NCBI GenBank assembly: GCA_016906335.1
Contig: JADEYG010000009.1
Coordinates: 186,001-250,000 of the forward strand
Source: Novakomyces olei
Taxonomy: Eukaryota; Ascomycota; Novakomycetes; Novakomycetales; Novakomycetaceae
Length of the DNA: 64,000 nt
Direction of reading: 5' to 3'
The translations under genes and the position numbers were made by a program. The notes beneath the pieces are model-generated. The model saw only the letters and a program-made list of their open reading frames with translations, did not search any database and was not told the DNA's origin. Numbering within the stretch: the stretch's first letter is position 1; each line of letters opens with the position of its first letter. Of the stretch, positions 22,238 to 34,364 are shown one piece after another.

Positions 22238-22682
22238 ATATGGCATTGATACATGAACGATACAAATTGATCACATTATATTTAGCGATATTTGCAAAGA
22301 GCAGATTAAATGACCAGATTGAATGACGAGATTGAATATGACGTGCATTACCATTGTACGGTAATATGGCACAAATTAATATAAAATATTGCGCAATTAT
22401 GGGATAATCACGATATATACTGCTTTACGTATAATAATAAATTAACGCCGATTAATAATAATAATAATAAATAATAATAATAATAAATAATAATAATAAT
22501 AATAAATAATAATAATAATAATAATAATTGTAATTGTAATTTTATTAAATATATAAATATATTTATATATGGCACAGCTCGGACCCTTGTCACGGGACAG
22601 TAGGCAGACAAGGCTATTGTGCTTTTGGGCAGCGGCCTTTTCGCGTACATGAGACAAGCCAGTTCTTCGGCTAGAGTGCAAA
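22238..22682. other. Intergenic region with TAA microsatellite
   Basis: GTB1 3' flank and GST-like promoter. An (AAT)n-type microsatellite with regular interruptions spans about 22454-22528, followed by taattgtaattgtaat. No gene seen. Confidence 0.65.
22454..22528. repeat. (AAT)n microsatellite
   Basis: About 25 trinucleotide aat/taa units with an extra a at several points, between GTB1 and the GST-like gene. Confidence 0.85.
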
Positions 22683-23723
22683 ATGACACGTGACGGAGGT
22701 CAAGGCTCGCCCGTTCTTTTGGGCGATACTTACTCGCCTTTTACTCAACGGTTCGTTCTGCCCTAAACTTCCCCACATCCCAGATCGACAGGCTAATAAT
22801 GACAGGATCGAGCAGGCATTGGCTCTGAAACGAGTGCCTTTCCGGCAATGCGACATTTCCGGACTGCCTGCACGCCCATTGAGCGCAGCAAACATCGAGT
22901 ACCCCATACTGGCGCTCGATGGTCAAGTTATTTGTGATACTGCACTTATTCTCGACGTGCTAGACGAACGGTTTCCCGACGCCTTATTCTCGCCTCCGGA
23001 CGCTTATGGGTTTGCCAAGGGACTGAGTTATTGGGCTAATGTAAGCGTTGCTATGGTTTTATATTTTAATTTTATTTTTTCAATACAATTTACTGACTTT
23101 TCAATCGGTGAAAGAACATTTTACGAATCGCTTCACAGTTATTTGCACCCAAGACAGAACGGCGCACGGCTTTGGCAGCGCTGCATAGTCACTTTGTTAC
23201 TATAGAAGAAACTCTGCTAGGGCCTGGGCCATTTATTGCCGGCCAGGTCCCGTGTGCCTATGACGTTGAGGTATGAGTTGGCTAGTGATGTACTATGATT
23301 GCTGATATTGGCTTTTATACACAGCTTGGATCGGCCGTAAATTGGTGCTTTTGCACATGCTCTCTGGCGTATGAACCGGCTTTTAGTTTTGCCTCACTAC
23401 CACGACTACGTCGTTGGATTGAATGCTATCACAAAGCTATTCTGACGGCAATTTCTCACTACCAACAATGGGTGCAGTGGCCAATGGCAGAACCAGCTTT
23501 CAAAGTGGCCAGGCCGCCTCCAGCGTTGCTGCAGAATTTGGGCAGGACCGATATACAGCCTGGTGACAGAGTGATGCTGGCGCCTGTCGGATCAGGATCG
23601 ATGCAGCTTGGAATACTCCACTCAATTACTCCTCAGCGTATAGTCCTCGACCAAGACTATACGCGTTTCGTCCTACCGAGACCAAACTACTCTATAAGAA
23701 GGTTACACGAGAGCAGGTTATAG
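22683..23723 (+). CDS. Glutathione S-transferase-like protein
   Basis: Four exons (22683-22750, 22806-23040, 23115-23270, 23325-23723) give 285 residues. The N-terminal thioredoxin-like domain reads LLGDTYSPFTQRIEQALALK across intron 1, then VPFRQCDIS and a cis-Pro-like IEYPILALDG with CDTALILDVLDERF. The C-terminal all-alpha GST domain includes LAALHSHFVTIEETLLG, followed by PGPFIAGQVPCAYDVE. Introns are 55, 74 and 54 bases. Intron 1 has a weak donor (GTTCGT) but a GCTAATAATGACAG end, and each splice restores the GST frame where unspliced frames hit stops. The last 60 residues (MLAPVGSGSMQLGILHSITP) form a small beta-rich extension, not part of a plain GST. Fungal relatives are cytosolic and of mostly unknown substrate. 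Confidence 0.8.
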
Positions 23724-23838
23724 CCATACATAAATGTAGCATTCTCTAAAACTTTAAGCGTTTGCAAGATCCGTTCTTTGCTCACTAGATACCTTTTCTG
23801 ACTGATGTTGAAATGCTAATTTAATCATTAACCTCAAA

Positions 23839-25155
23839 CTAATCACTGTCATAGTCACCGAGCGACTGCAGACCACCAACTTGCGCTGTCCTTGGCGCTG
23901 ATGGCTTTGCAGCCTGCTGTTGCCTGACTTGTTGCAGCTTTTGCACTGTTTCCGGGGATATAAAACTATTGCTATTACCATCGGTTTGTTGAGGCTCAGC
24001 GGCCTGGTCCGTGATTGCTGCTACCCTTGGCCCATCAGCAATTCTTCCTTGTCCATCTCCCTGCTCATCCTTCAAAGCATTAACTGTTCCCTTGCCACGA
24101 GCGTACCACACCTCCTCTGGGGGAACGTACCCATTAAGCCCAAAAGAGCCCTCTACACGACGCCGCTTGCGAGCTTCAATACCCCTTGCAGTATTACGGC
24201 CTTCGACCTCATCAACAAAACTCTGTGGGAGCAGTTTTCGAATAGCAGCGGCCGCCTGTTCTTCAATCCTTCGAGCATCGCGTTTAATGCTCAACGGGTT
24301 CGGATCCTGAGTCGCCCACCGAACATTTAGCACTTCATTAGTATCCAATGACTGCCTTGACATTGCCTCTTTGGCGAATTGGGCATTAGCTTCGTGCCGG
24401 TATGTGACAAAGGCAATCCCACGGGCATTTAATACGCGTATCCGTTCAATATCCCCCCATTCTTGAAAGTGGCGAGCTACAACCTCCTCCACGTCGTCTG
24501 TGCCCACTATATTCGCCACGTATAATGTACAATTTTGGCGCATAAAAGAGCCGGGTCCTCCCATATCATCACGGTAATCTGCATGCTTTTCCCTACCAAA
24601 ACAGTCCACGTTAGGGTTAGTTATATCCGTCACAGTAGGGATCCTGTGCAGATAGGCACACTCTGACCCATTAGGGCAGCAGCCACGGGCGAAATATATA
24701 CAAAAGAACGATCCGGGAGCCCGATCAGCCCGAGTGTACCCGGAATCTCGGGCCACTCGGCACCGAGTCTCCGCGTTCGTATCAGAGTTTTGATGGTCAA
24801 ACCGATCGCCGCCCGACCATTTTCCGTACCATATATTCCATACTTGCCCTGTCTGTGCGGGCGCGTCTTCTACATTGCCACGTTTTTCTACCTGCCTCCG
24901 TGCGGGGCGCCGTTTACTGCTCTTTTTCTTCCTGCTCCCGCCGGTTTCTTGGTCCCCTTTGCCCGTTTGCACTACCGTCTTTTCTGAAGCATTTTCCTCT
25001 GCATTTTCCTCTGCATTTTCCTCTGTTGAAAAGCGCGCGTTTGCCTGCACTTCGCCCTCACGATTTGATGATTTAGCCGTGTTTGACGCGCCGTTTTCTA
25101 CAGCCGCCGCTGCCAACTCGTTCTGCGCACTTTTTGCGACTGACGGCTCTGTCAT
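23839..25155 (-). CDS. CWC2: Pre-mRNA splicing factor CWC2
   Basis: Single exon of 438 residues. Cwc2 (RBM22 homologue) is part of the Prp19-related complex and contacts the U6 ISL and the intron in the catalytic spliceosome. After a charged N-terminus of about 105 residues comes the Torus element starting WNIWYGKWSGGDR, with a CCCH zinc finger in FCIYFARGCCPNGSECAYLH. The linker contains the conserved CFGREKHADYRDDMGGPGSF, and an RRM at about residues 210-285 has RNP motifs TLYVANI and GIAFVTY. The Gln/Ala-rich C-terminus is variable. It is divergent from the lipase-like gene. Confidence 0.95.
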   Translation of the reverse strand: MTEPSVAKSAQNELAAAAVENGASNTAKSSNREGEVQANARFSTEENAEENAEENASEKTVVQTGKGDQETGGSRKKKSSKRRPARRQVEKRGNVEDAPAQTGQVWNIWYGKWSGGDRFDHQNSDTNAETRCRVARDSGYTRADRAPGSFFCIYFARGCCPNGSECAYLHRIPTVTDITNPNVDCFGREKHADYRDDMGGPGSFMRQNCTLYVANIVGTDDVEEVVARHFQEWGDIERIRVLNARGIAFVTYRHEANAQFAKEAMSRQSLDTNEVLNVRWATQDPNPLSIKRDARRIEEQAAAAIRKLLPQSFVDEVEGRNTARGIEARKRRRVEGSFGLNGYVPPEEVWYARGKGTVNALKDEQGDGQGRIADGPRVAAITDQAAEPQQTDGNSNSFISPETVQKLQQVRQQQAAKPSAPRTAQVGGLQSLGDYDSD

Positions 25156-25326
25156 TTTGACTGTATTGTAATTGTGCAGTTTAATTTATTATTCTGCCAT
25201 ACACAGCAGATAAAATAGCGGTGAATAGTAATTTTCAAAAACTATTATGTTTTTAATGAAATATATTTATCTAGCGAATCTGCAATAAATCTGCAATAAA
25301 TCTGCAATAATATACAATATCCAATA

Positions 25327-27909
25327 ATGTCCAATAATATCCAAAAATATCCAATAATATACACAGTAGAGTTACATACAAATCGCTTGTCTTGTAGCAC
25401 TCGCAGCTCTGCTATGACAAACTATGATTCCGGGGCAATTGACGCCAAGATTTCTCGGCTTCCAAGCAATGAGCACCCGCTCAGAACAATGAGCGAATCT
25501 GCTGAAGGCGACAGCGGCAGTAGCAGTGCTGGAAAGCTCGGAAGTACTCGCGCAAGAGCAGTCAGTGCCTTATCACAGCCATTGCAGAAGTTACGTCAGT
25601 TACCGGCAGTATCGCTCTTTGGCTCTCGTGAAGCAGGCGACGAGCCGGCAGGGCTTAGATCTGACAGAGACCAAAATGGCTCAGACGGATCAGACACGTC
25701 CAGTGACGATGACCTCGAATCTGACTCTGAATCTGAAGAAAACGAAAACGAAAGCGAAAACGAAAATGAAAACGAAAATGCATTTGATAAAGACGACTTG
25801 AACGAATCCGAACAAGACCAAACTGAGCAGGAAAAGGACAAATCTTCCACTGTACTTTCTACATATACCAGGCACCTCTTACAGTTGGGGGAGCTCCCCT
25901 TGAGAATCCCTCCGCTTATATACAAGGGATTGGAAAATATTGGCAGTGCCGCCAATGGATCAGTAAGGAAACGTTTGACCCCCACCGAGTCAGCACCTAC
26001 TCGGCCAGCCCATCGTACTGCCTCTTCTTCTGCGTCACTAGACTCATTGGTCCATGACTCGTTGGCGAGGAAGCAAGCACGGATGAATAATCGATTAAGA
26101 GCCGTATTAGAGGCCTTGCCAAGGCCCCCTAATCCTGTTGCACTTATCCCGCCAATTCCGGGAGCAAGTAGCGGAAGCGGCGGTAGTGAAGAAGGCGCGC
26201 AAAATCCTTTTCGTCAATGTGGGCAGCTGATAGACGAAGAACTTGAGCATATTGTTATTGTTGGTGGGTTTAGAGGCAGTTTTTTAAGAGATGCAAAGAC
26301 GGGGAGATTGCAATGGATCACACTCAAGGCGGGTGGCCGACTTCGGCGTGTTGATCTCTCCATCCCGCTGGACGCTGATGGAGAGGAAAAAGCCGAAAGT
26401 GCAATGGTACCTGACTCTATGATTATTAATATTGGACCCGTGGATATTGCGAGAAAGTTGGTGAAAAGGCTCGATCAGCATGCCAGGCAGTCCTCTGCAA
26501 AATTTGCTCTTCATGTCTTTGGCTATGACTGGCGGTTATCAGGGCACCGGTCAGCAGAAAAATTGAGGCAGTTTTTAGCCGCTTTGCCGAGGACTGAAAA
26601 CGGAAACGATATTGATGACAAAAATAGCAATAACGAAAACCCAAAGCGCGCTAAACGGAAGGGCGCACTATTAATTGCTCATTCAATGGGCGGTTTAGTT
26701 GTTCATCACGTGGTCAATACGGACCCGCAATTAGTAAAAGCAGTTTTGTATGCAGGAACGCCATTTCGCGGCTGCCCGAGTATACTGGGCCCTATTAGGC
26801 ACGGTGATGCTGTCTTGCTAAACCACAATATTCTCAGCGCGAGTGCCAATTTCTCAATGCGCAGCAGTTTCCTCTTTCTCCCCCTCGACGGCCGCTGCTT
26901 CGTTGACCAGCGAACGGGCAGACCAATAAGGCTAAACTATTTCGATTGGAAAACTTGGGCTTATTATGGTCTAGGACCAGGGTGTGAGCGTATACGCATG
27001 ACTGCACATGATCTAAAGGCTTTAATGGAAGAAACGGAGGAGATGAATGCTCCTTTGAAATCGGGCAAGGGGGCCCATAATGGGGAGAGAGATGAAGGGC
27101 AAAACGGGGATAATATTAGGGTTGATAATGCAAGCAAAGCTGATAAAAGTACGGAAAAAGGATCAAAGCAATGTGACGACAACAATTTAGAGCCATCAAA
27201 CATTGCGCGTAGGGAAACGCTAACCGCAGAAGAAAAAGCCGATGCTGATGATAATTCTACAGAGATATTTACACCGCCAAAAGCCGAATCGATTCACAGT
27301 CTAGGCGCTGGAAATGAAAAGCAGAGCCGATACTCTTTTGATTCTTCCGTTGACCCTTCAGATCTGCCTGACGATGTACCAAAAACTTCGCTGCCGAGTA
27401 TGCCTGATCTTCCAATTAGAGGTGGTGGACTTATAGGCCCTTCTATGCCGGTGGCAATGAGAAGACACAAAAAGGATCAAAAGCGACAGAGCCAAAACCC
27501 GGGCAAAAACAGGACTGAACAGTCTTCTTCAGCCGAGCAGATTCGAGAATACTTGCAAAGGACGCTGAGTGGAACTCGTCAGTTTTTGCATGAGCTTCAG
27601 TACAGGCCGGACGTTGAATACCCGCCAATGGCGATCCTCTACTCGGACAAAACGACCACTGTACGTGGCGCCCGAGTAGATGGAGAAAGCGGGATCCGTC
27701 GTGGAGACTATGATGATTATATAATGACTCGGGGCGACGGTGTTGTTATGGCAAAGGCCAGTATGCTGCCGGACGAGTATTTGCGCAATGGCTGCGTAGT
27801 TAAAACACAAAAGTCTGACCACGGCCACGTAGGCCTGCTGAGTGATATTGAAGGCGTACGCGAGTGCATCTCCGCTCTTCTTCAGGAAACAAAGAGACGG
27901 GGCAATTAG
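25327..27909 (+). CDS. LCAT-like alpha/beta-hydrolase (putative lipase)
   Basis: Single long frame, up to 860 residues. The first ATG (25327) lies in a ccaataat-rich repeat, so the ATG at 25414 (831 residues) is an equally good start. The N-terminal third is Ser/Asp/Glu-rich with a Glu-Asn repeat (ENENESENENE). The hydrolase domain begins with IVIVGGFRGSFLRD. The nucleophile elbow AHSMGG has Ser453, followed by AVLYAGTPFRGCPSILGP. A Lys/Glu/Ser-rich insert of about 180 residues (roughly 570-750) separates this from the C-terminal part with LRNGCVV and KSDHGHVGL, where the catalytic His is expected. Similar fungal proteins are annotated as putative lipases or acyltransferases of unknown substrate. 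No signal peptide or TM is evident. Confidence 0.8.
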   Translation: MSNNIQKYPIIYTVELHTNRLSCSTRSSAMTNYDSGAIDAKISRLPSNEHPLRTMSESAEGDSGSSSAGKLGSTRARAVSALSQPLQKLRQLPAVSLFGSREAGDEPAGLRSDRDQNGSDGSDTSSDDDLESDSESEENENESENENENENAFDKDDLNESEQDQTEQEKDKSSTVLSTYTRHLLQLGELPLRIPPLIYKGLENIGSAANGSVRKRLTPTESAPTRPAHRTASSSASLDSLVHDSLARKQARMNNRLRAVLEALPRPPNPVALIPPIPGASSGSGGSEEGAQNPFRQCGQLIDEELEHIVIVGGFRGSFLRDAKTGRLQWITLKAGGRLRRVDLSIPLDADGEEKAESAMVPDSMIINIGPVDIARKLVKRLDQHARQSSAKFALHVFGYDWRLSGHRSAEKLRQFLAALPRTENGNDIDDKNSNNENPKRAKRKGALLIAHSMGGLVVHHVVNTDPQLVKAVLYAGTPFRGCPSILGPIRHGDAVLLNHNILSASANFSMRSSFLFLPLDGRCFVDQRTGRPIRLNYFDWKTWAYYGLGPGCERIRMTAHDLKALMEETEEMNAPLKSGKGAHNGERDEGQNGDNIRVDNASKADKSTEKGSKQCDDNNLEPSNIARRETLTAEEKADADDNSTEIFTPPKAESIHSLGAGNEKQSRYSFDSSVDPSDLPDDVPKTSLPSMPDLPIRGGGLIGPSMPVAMRRHKKDQKRQSQNPGKNRTEQSSSAEQIREYLQRTLSGTRQFLHELQYRPDVEYPPMAILYSDKTTTVRGARVDGESGIRRGDYDDYIMTRGDGVVMAKASMLPDEYLRNGCVVKTQKSDHGHVGLLSDIEGVRECISALLQETKRRGN

Positions 27910-28238
27910 TTTGTGTAGATATTGGTGTATCTATATGCATTTAGACGTGTACAATTATTATTATTTTAATGCTTTTCCATTCAGGGATTGATTATAGTTT
28001 TTATTTTTATATTTTTGGTCAATTTTATTATCATTTAAAACATGTTGATATATATATATATATATATTTGAATATTAATCTCAAGACTAATAATACTGAT
28101 AGTCTGGGATAAATTGCCAATTCTGCCGATAAAGTAGTTAGTACGCGATTCAATGCATCCAGCGTTGTCATGCCCATTGATTAATTAGAAAATGGAACAG
28201 CAAACGCAACCCGAAACCATTCACAAAACATCATTCAG
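27910..28238. other. Convergent intergenic region
   Basis: The 3' flanks of the lipase-like gene and HSH49 meet here. A short (TA)n tract lies near 28051-28069. No gene seen. Confidence 0.6.
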
Positions 28239-29327
28239 CTAAGAAGCAGGCGGCTGGAAATTTCCAAAGGGTACTGGTGGCGGTACGAAGCCTGATGGCA
28301 GAGTATTAGACATGCCTAAAGGCTGGCCCGGCACAAACCCAGCAGGCAGACTAGTAGCAGGCCGCACGTTGTTCTTTTTCGCGGCCGCTGCCAGCCGCCG
28401 TTCTGCTTCATCTCCGTGCCGTTCATTGTGGCCTTCACGCTTAAAGGCATAAGTAACAGAAATGGGTTTGTTCATAAGAAACTGGTTATTCATAGCATCA
28501 ATAGCACGATCAGAGGCTTCAAAGCTGTCAAACGAAACGAAACCAAAGCCACGTGACTCGTTGGCTTCACCGCGCATTACTTGTGGAGCTTTAACGAGCT
28601 GACCGAATTTTCCAAACGTTTCGAAAAGCGTGCGTTCGTCCACAAGTGGATCTAGATTGCCGACAAAAAGTTCAGCGCCAACTTCAGTCGCTTGTCGCTT
28701 GTCTGCAGAGGCTTTGTTGACCCTAATTGGTTTTCCGTACAACCGTACTTGGTTCATTATTTTTACCGCATATTCCGCGTCATCGCTCGTCATAAATTCG
28801 CAAAAGCCGTAGCTGCACACTTAGTGGCTGATTGGATAAATTTGAGGAAAATAAGGAACGCGAAATGAAATTAAAACAAACAAACAATGAAACAAACAAT
28901 AAATGATAAAAACAATAAATAATAAAAATAATAATTAATGATAATAAAAAATAAAAATATTAAATAAAAAAACCAAAAGAAAATTAGAGTCTGAGAAAAA
29001 GGATATATTAACGAAAAATCAGACTACAAAGGAGAGCCAGTTCCGGGAAAAACAGTCGTTCACAGTAAGAAGGGACGCAATAAAAGCGCAAACCCAAAAC
29101 ATTAAATGTGCAGCTATCCTACCCAGAGTGTGTAGTGGACACACGGTCCTTTGGAAGATGAACATTTGTTACAGGGCCGCACTGTAGAAACAGCTCCCAT
29201 ATAATCGCGTCCGTCACCTTTTCATCCAGATTCCCCACTGTTTAATAATTAGCGCCTTAGCAAATAACTTTTGCATAATAACGATACCATAAACGGTCGC
29301 TTCCTGATTACGATCGGCCTGGTTCAT
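28239..29327 (-). CDS. HSH49: SF3b subunit 4 (U2 snRNP)
   Basis: Three exons (29288-29327, 29123-29237, 28239-28812) give 242 residues. The short first exon reads [13 protein letters not shown] and joins in phase to [12 protein letters not shown], the RNP2 of RRM1. The second junction restores HSGYGFCEFM, the RNP1 of RRM1. RRM2 has ELFVGNLDP and [10 protein letters not shown] Pro/Gly-rich tail follows. Introns are 50 bases (branch GCTAATTATTAAACAG) and 310 bases. Hsh49/SF3B4 helps SF3b anchor U2 snRNP upstream of the branch point. Length is close to the 213 residues of the yeast protein and far shorter than animal SF3B4, whose proline tail is missing as in yeasts. Confidence 0.94.
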
Positions 29328-29693
29328 ACGTGAAAGCTCGCCGCTCAATCACAAAGTATATTCCGACCAAAAAGCTGACGATCGATTTGTTATACTGTTT
29401 AGATTCTGATATAATAAAATAAATATAATGAATATGTTGAAAAAAAAAGATAAAAATAAAAATAAAAATAAAATATATATATAATGTAAACTTTTATACT
29501 TGTGGCCGACGCTTGAAACAGTATTGATAGCCACGATATCATAATATAATCTATATAATATCTCGTTGCTTTTTCGCAGGCAGAATAATATAGTGCAGCG
29601 TTGCGCGCTCGTTCGGTACCTAAAATCAGGTATATAATAAATTAATTTAAAATGGCGTAAATACGTCAATTTCTACCGGGTCGCTCAAGCGCA
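29328..29693. promoter_or_regulatory. Shared promoter region HSH49/NPT1
   Basis: 366 bases between divergent starts, containing an A/T-rich run with aaaaataaaaataaaa and tatatatat near 29440-29485. No specific site is claimed. Confidence 0.5.
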
Positions 29694-31568
<1,875 letters not shown>

Positions 31569-31684
31569 ACATTGTACAGGGTTTTGGTTGTGGGCTGTTT
31601 GCTACATATTTCGCGCTTAATTTATACATAGGGTTACGTCTAGAGTTTTATAGAGTTAGTATATATTTATATTAGATCTTATAT

Positions 31685-33919
31685 CTACCACTCATTCCAG
31701 ATCCTTAGATCATGGTACTTTAGCCTGTTAAAGTACCGTCGTGCGTCCCGCTCAACGTCCTCAATACTGTCACCGGATTGCAGAGGTGCAGGATTACGGG
31801 TCCCGGATTTGTAGCCTTCAGTTAGATGTCGCCGTTTTGTCAAGTAAACTTGCAGATTGTTCTCCAGAAACTTCACGATCCATTGGCCCTTGGCCGACCG
31901 GATTGTTGTTGTTGTACTACTGTTGCCAATAGCTTCTTCTGTATACGCAAAATGGAACACTTGCTGTAATAAATGTACCAAATCCGCATCCTGTTTGGCG
32001 CCTGAGCAATCCTGCAATAGAGGGAAATCACAAAATACTTTACGTAAAGCCCTTCTATCTCCATTATGCTCTTGATCAGACAAAGTCGAATTTGATGGGT
32101 CAAAGGCACTCGACTGGCTAATAATAAAATGGTGAAAACCGGAGTTGCTCGCATTCACAAGGGTAGACTCGCCCGCAGGGACTGAGGCCGCAGTGTGCCG
32201 GCAGGATTGTGCTAGATATTTATAAAAATCAGGGTCTTGCAAGCCTTGGGTATCGGAAATCAGAAATGAAAAACTCAAATGACCAGCAATATAAATAATA
32301 AATTTTAGAAAAGAATCAGGATTAGAATTAGACTCTGGGTTAGACTCTGGGTTTTTATCAGCAGAACATTCTCCACCACTAGGAGAATAAGCGACAGAAA
32401 GTGCATCATCGATACTTTTTCCTATCAAGAACCCATGAAAAGGTTCATTCGGTTCTTTAAACTCGTCGCTTCCCCCGAGAGCAGGGAAAAAACTGCGAGT
32501 CCAATCAGCGGATCCTTTCCACGTGTACCAGGGAGAAGGAGAGGATGCGGACGAGGAGGAAGCAGAAGATGATAGCGCAGCAGATCCACCCTTTTTCCCG
32601 TCTTTTAGGCCTTCGGATTTGCTATGCTGAGACCTTAGAGCCCGATCAATATAGCATTTACAACAGTATAGTCTGCTGTCGAGTGGAAGGTTTATTGCCT
32701 TCATTAATAGAGATCGGGCTTGGGGCCCTTGTTGTGGTACGGTGCAAACTACGGCTCCTTGAATAGCCGGCCAGGTACGTTTAAGGTTCATATACCACGC
32801 GTCGATTCTTTCAGACGAGTTTTGTGTAGTTGATGCGCAAGAAATGCCTGAATTATAAGCGTTTGGTTTTTGAATTACAAGCACATGTAGCAAATAGACA
32901 AAAATAAAATAAAATAAAATAAAATAAAATAACCGCATAAATAGAAGAAACAGAGTTAGAGAAGTGGCGTATAAACCCGTAATTTTAGAAGCAGAGATTT
33001 AAAAGAATGACACATAGACAGATTTGATATAGAAGAAACAGCACCAATTTACAAGGAACACATACTATTCTTCACACTCGAGCGATTGTACAATGCTAAA
33101 GGCAGATTAAAAAGCTCGTCTTGAGTCTGCCACCATTGACCCACGATTTGTTTGAGACCATCAAGACCTACGGTTCCTAGTAAATGCGCAAGCGACCCAT
33201 GAACAAAGCAAAAAGCGCAATAAGATTCCCACATGTGCAAGCGTATAACATTATCCAAGAGCGCAGTTTCTGACGGGCAAAGCTAACGGTCAATAGAGAG
33301 CAAAAGAATGGGAGTTTCGGAAGAGTCAGAATAAACATATACTTTAGACTTCCACTAAAGTCCAAGATTTAAAGTGGATGTACAATAGAAAACTCGATTA
33401 ACCCAGCAACTTCACCGGCAAAAGATCAACGATAAAGCCATCTGGGACAAGGCTCTGTAAATGTAGTGATTGACGCAAACAAGGAGATTTAGAGACGAGA
33501 AAGCATGCGCACGAGACGGAGTAAAATGATCTGGTGAATTTGATAGACAGAAAGAAAATCAAATAAATTAAACAAATCAATGCTGCCAACTTACAAGAAC
33601 CATTGTGTAATCGCTCTCGAGGGGAACAAGCAGTGTGCGCGTGCGGACACTGTGCACACTGTCGAGAGCCGAAGAATTATCAAACGCTCTTTAAGCAGCT
33701 TTAGTAAATATTAACGCTGGCAATAAAACTTTACCTTGCAAACTCCATAATCCCCTGTGCGAGTCCGACAGTGCGAAGTTGATCATTGAGATCTGTCGCA
33801 ATCGTTCGAGGCTCAGTTTGAGACTCTGACTGCCGTCTCTCAAAGTACACAATTTGCTGGTGAATTGCCTCGTCTGTCGGACCTAAACTCGGCGCAAAAA
33901 TGCACAACGTCACCTCCAT
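31685..33919 (-). CDS. CCZ1: Ccz1-like subunit of the Mon1-Ccz1 Rab7 GEF
   Basis: Probable five-exon gene; proposed exons 33735-33919, 33595-33688, 33403-33454, 33060-33269 and 31685-32847 (567 residues). Exon 1 starts TLCIFAPSLGPTDEAIHQQI and ends RTVGLAQGIMEFAR, matching the Ccz1 longin domain start, including the signature NVGLxxAIxxF pattern. Exon 4 has MWESYCAFCFVHGSLAHLL and WWQTQDELFN, matching the next longin segment. The last exon has FHGFLIGKSIDDAL and ends DLRIWNEW. Mon1-Ccz1 activates Ypt7 for vacuole and autophagosome fusion. Exons 1, 2 and the bulk of 4 and 5 are well supported. Exon 3 and the exon 4/5 junction are guesses that keep frame but use weak donors (GTTAAT, GTTCCT). 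Intron 4 holds an (AAAAT)n tract at 32901-32931. Confidence 0.65.
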
Positions 33920-34364
33920 TGCCGCGTCATGTGTATGGCAGATAATACCAATGGCGTAGATAGTACACTGCCTCGTACATAACCACAGCGTATTATTATG
34001 ATATTTTATGATATTTTATATTTTATGATATTTTATATTTTATGATATATTATGATGATATACTACTACAACCTATGGCAATCACATGCAAGGTTCCTCG
34101 TACAATAATTGGTCTCAAGTTATCCCGAAACTTTAACCCTACTTTATCTTTTGATACGCAGATAAAGACAAAGGAAGGGTAGCTTTTGGTGTACGATAGG
34201 CGTCGGACCTTATCTCTAACGTTATCGGCATAAAAGTAACATTTTTTGGCCCTGCTACTGTCCTAGTTAAACATTATTGTTATATTAACATGTATACAGC
34301 TAACGTATAAACTAATGTATAAACTTGCAGGCAATAGAGCACGTCCGGGCGGCATGCGTCAAAG
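33920..34364. promoter_or_regulatory. Divergent promoter region CCZ1/oxygenase
   Basis: 445 bases between the two starts. It carries an imperfect repeat of tatgatatttta at about 33998-34060. No gene is seen. Confidence 0.5.
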
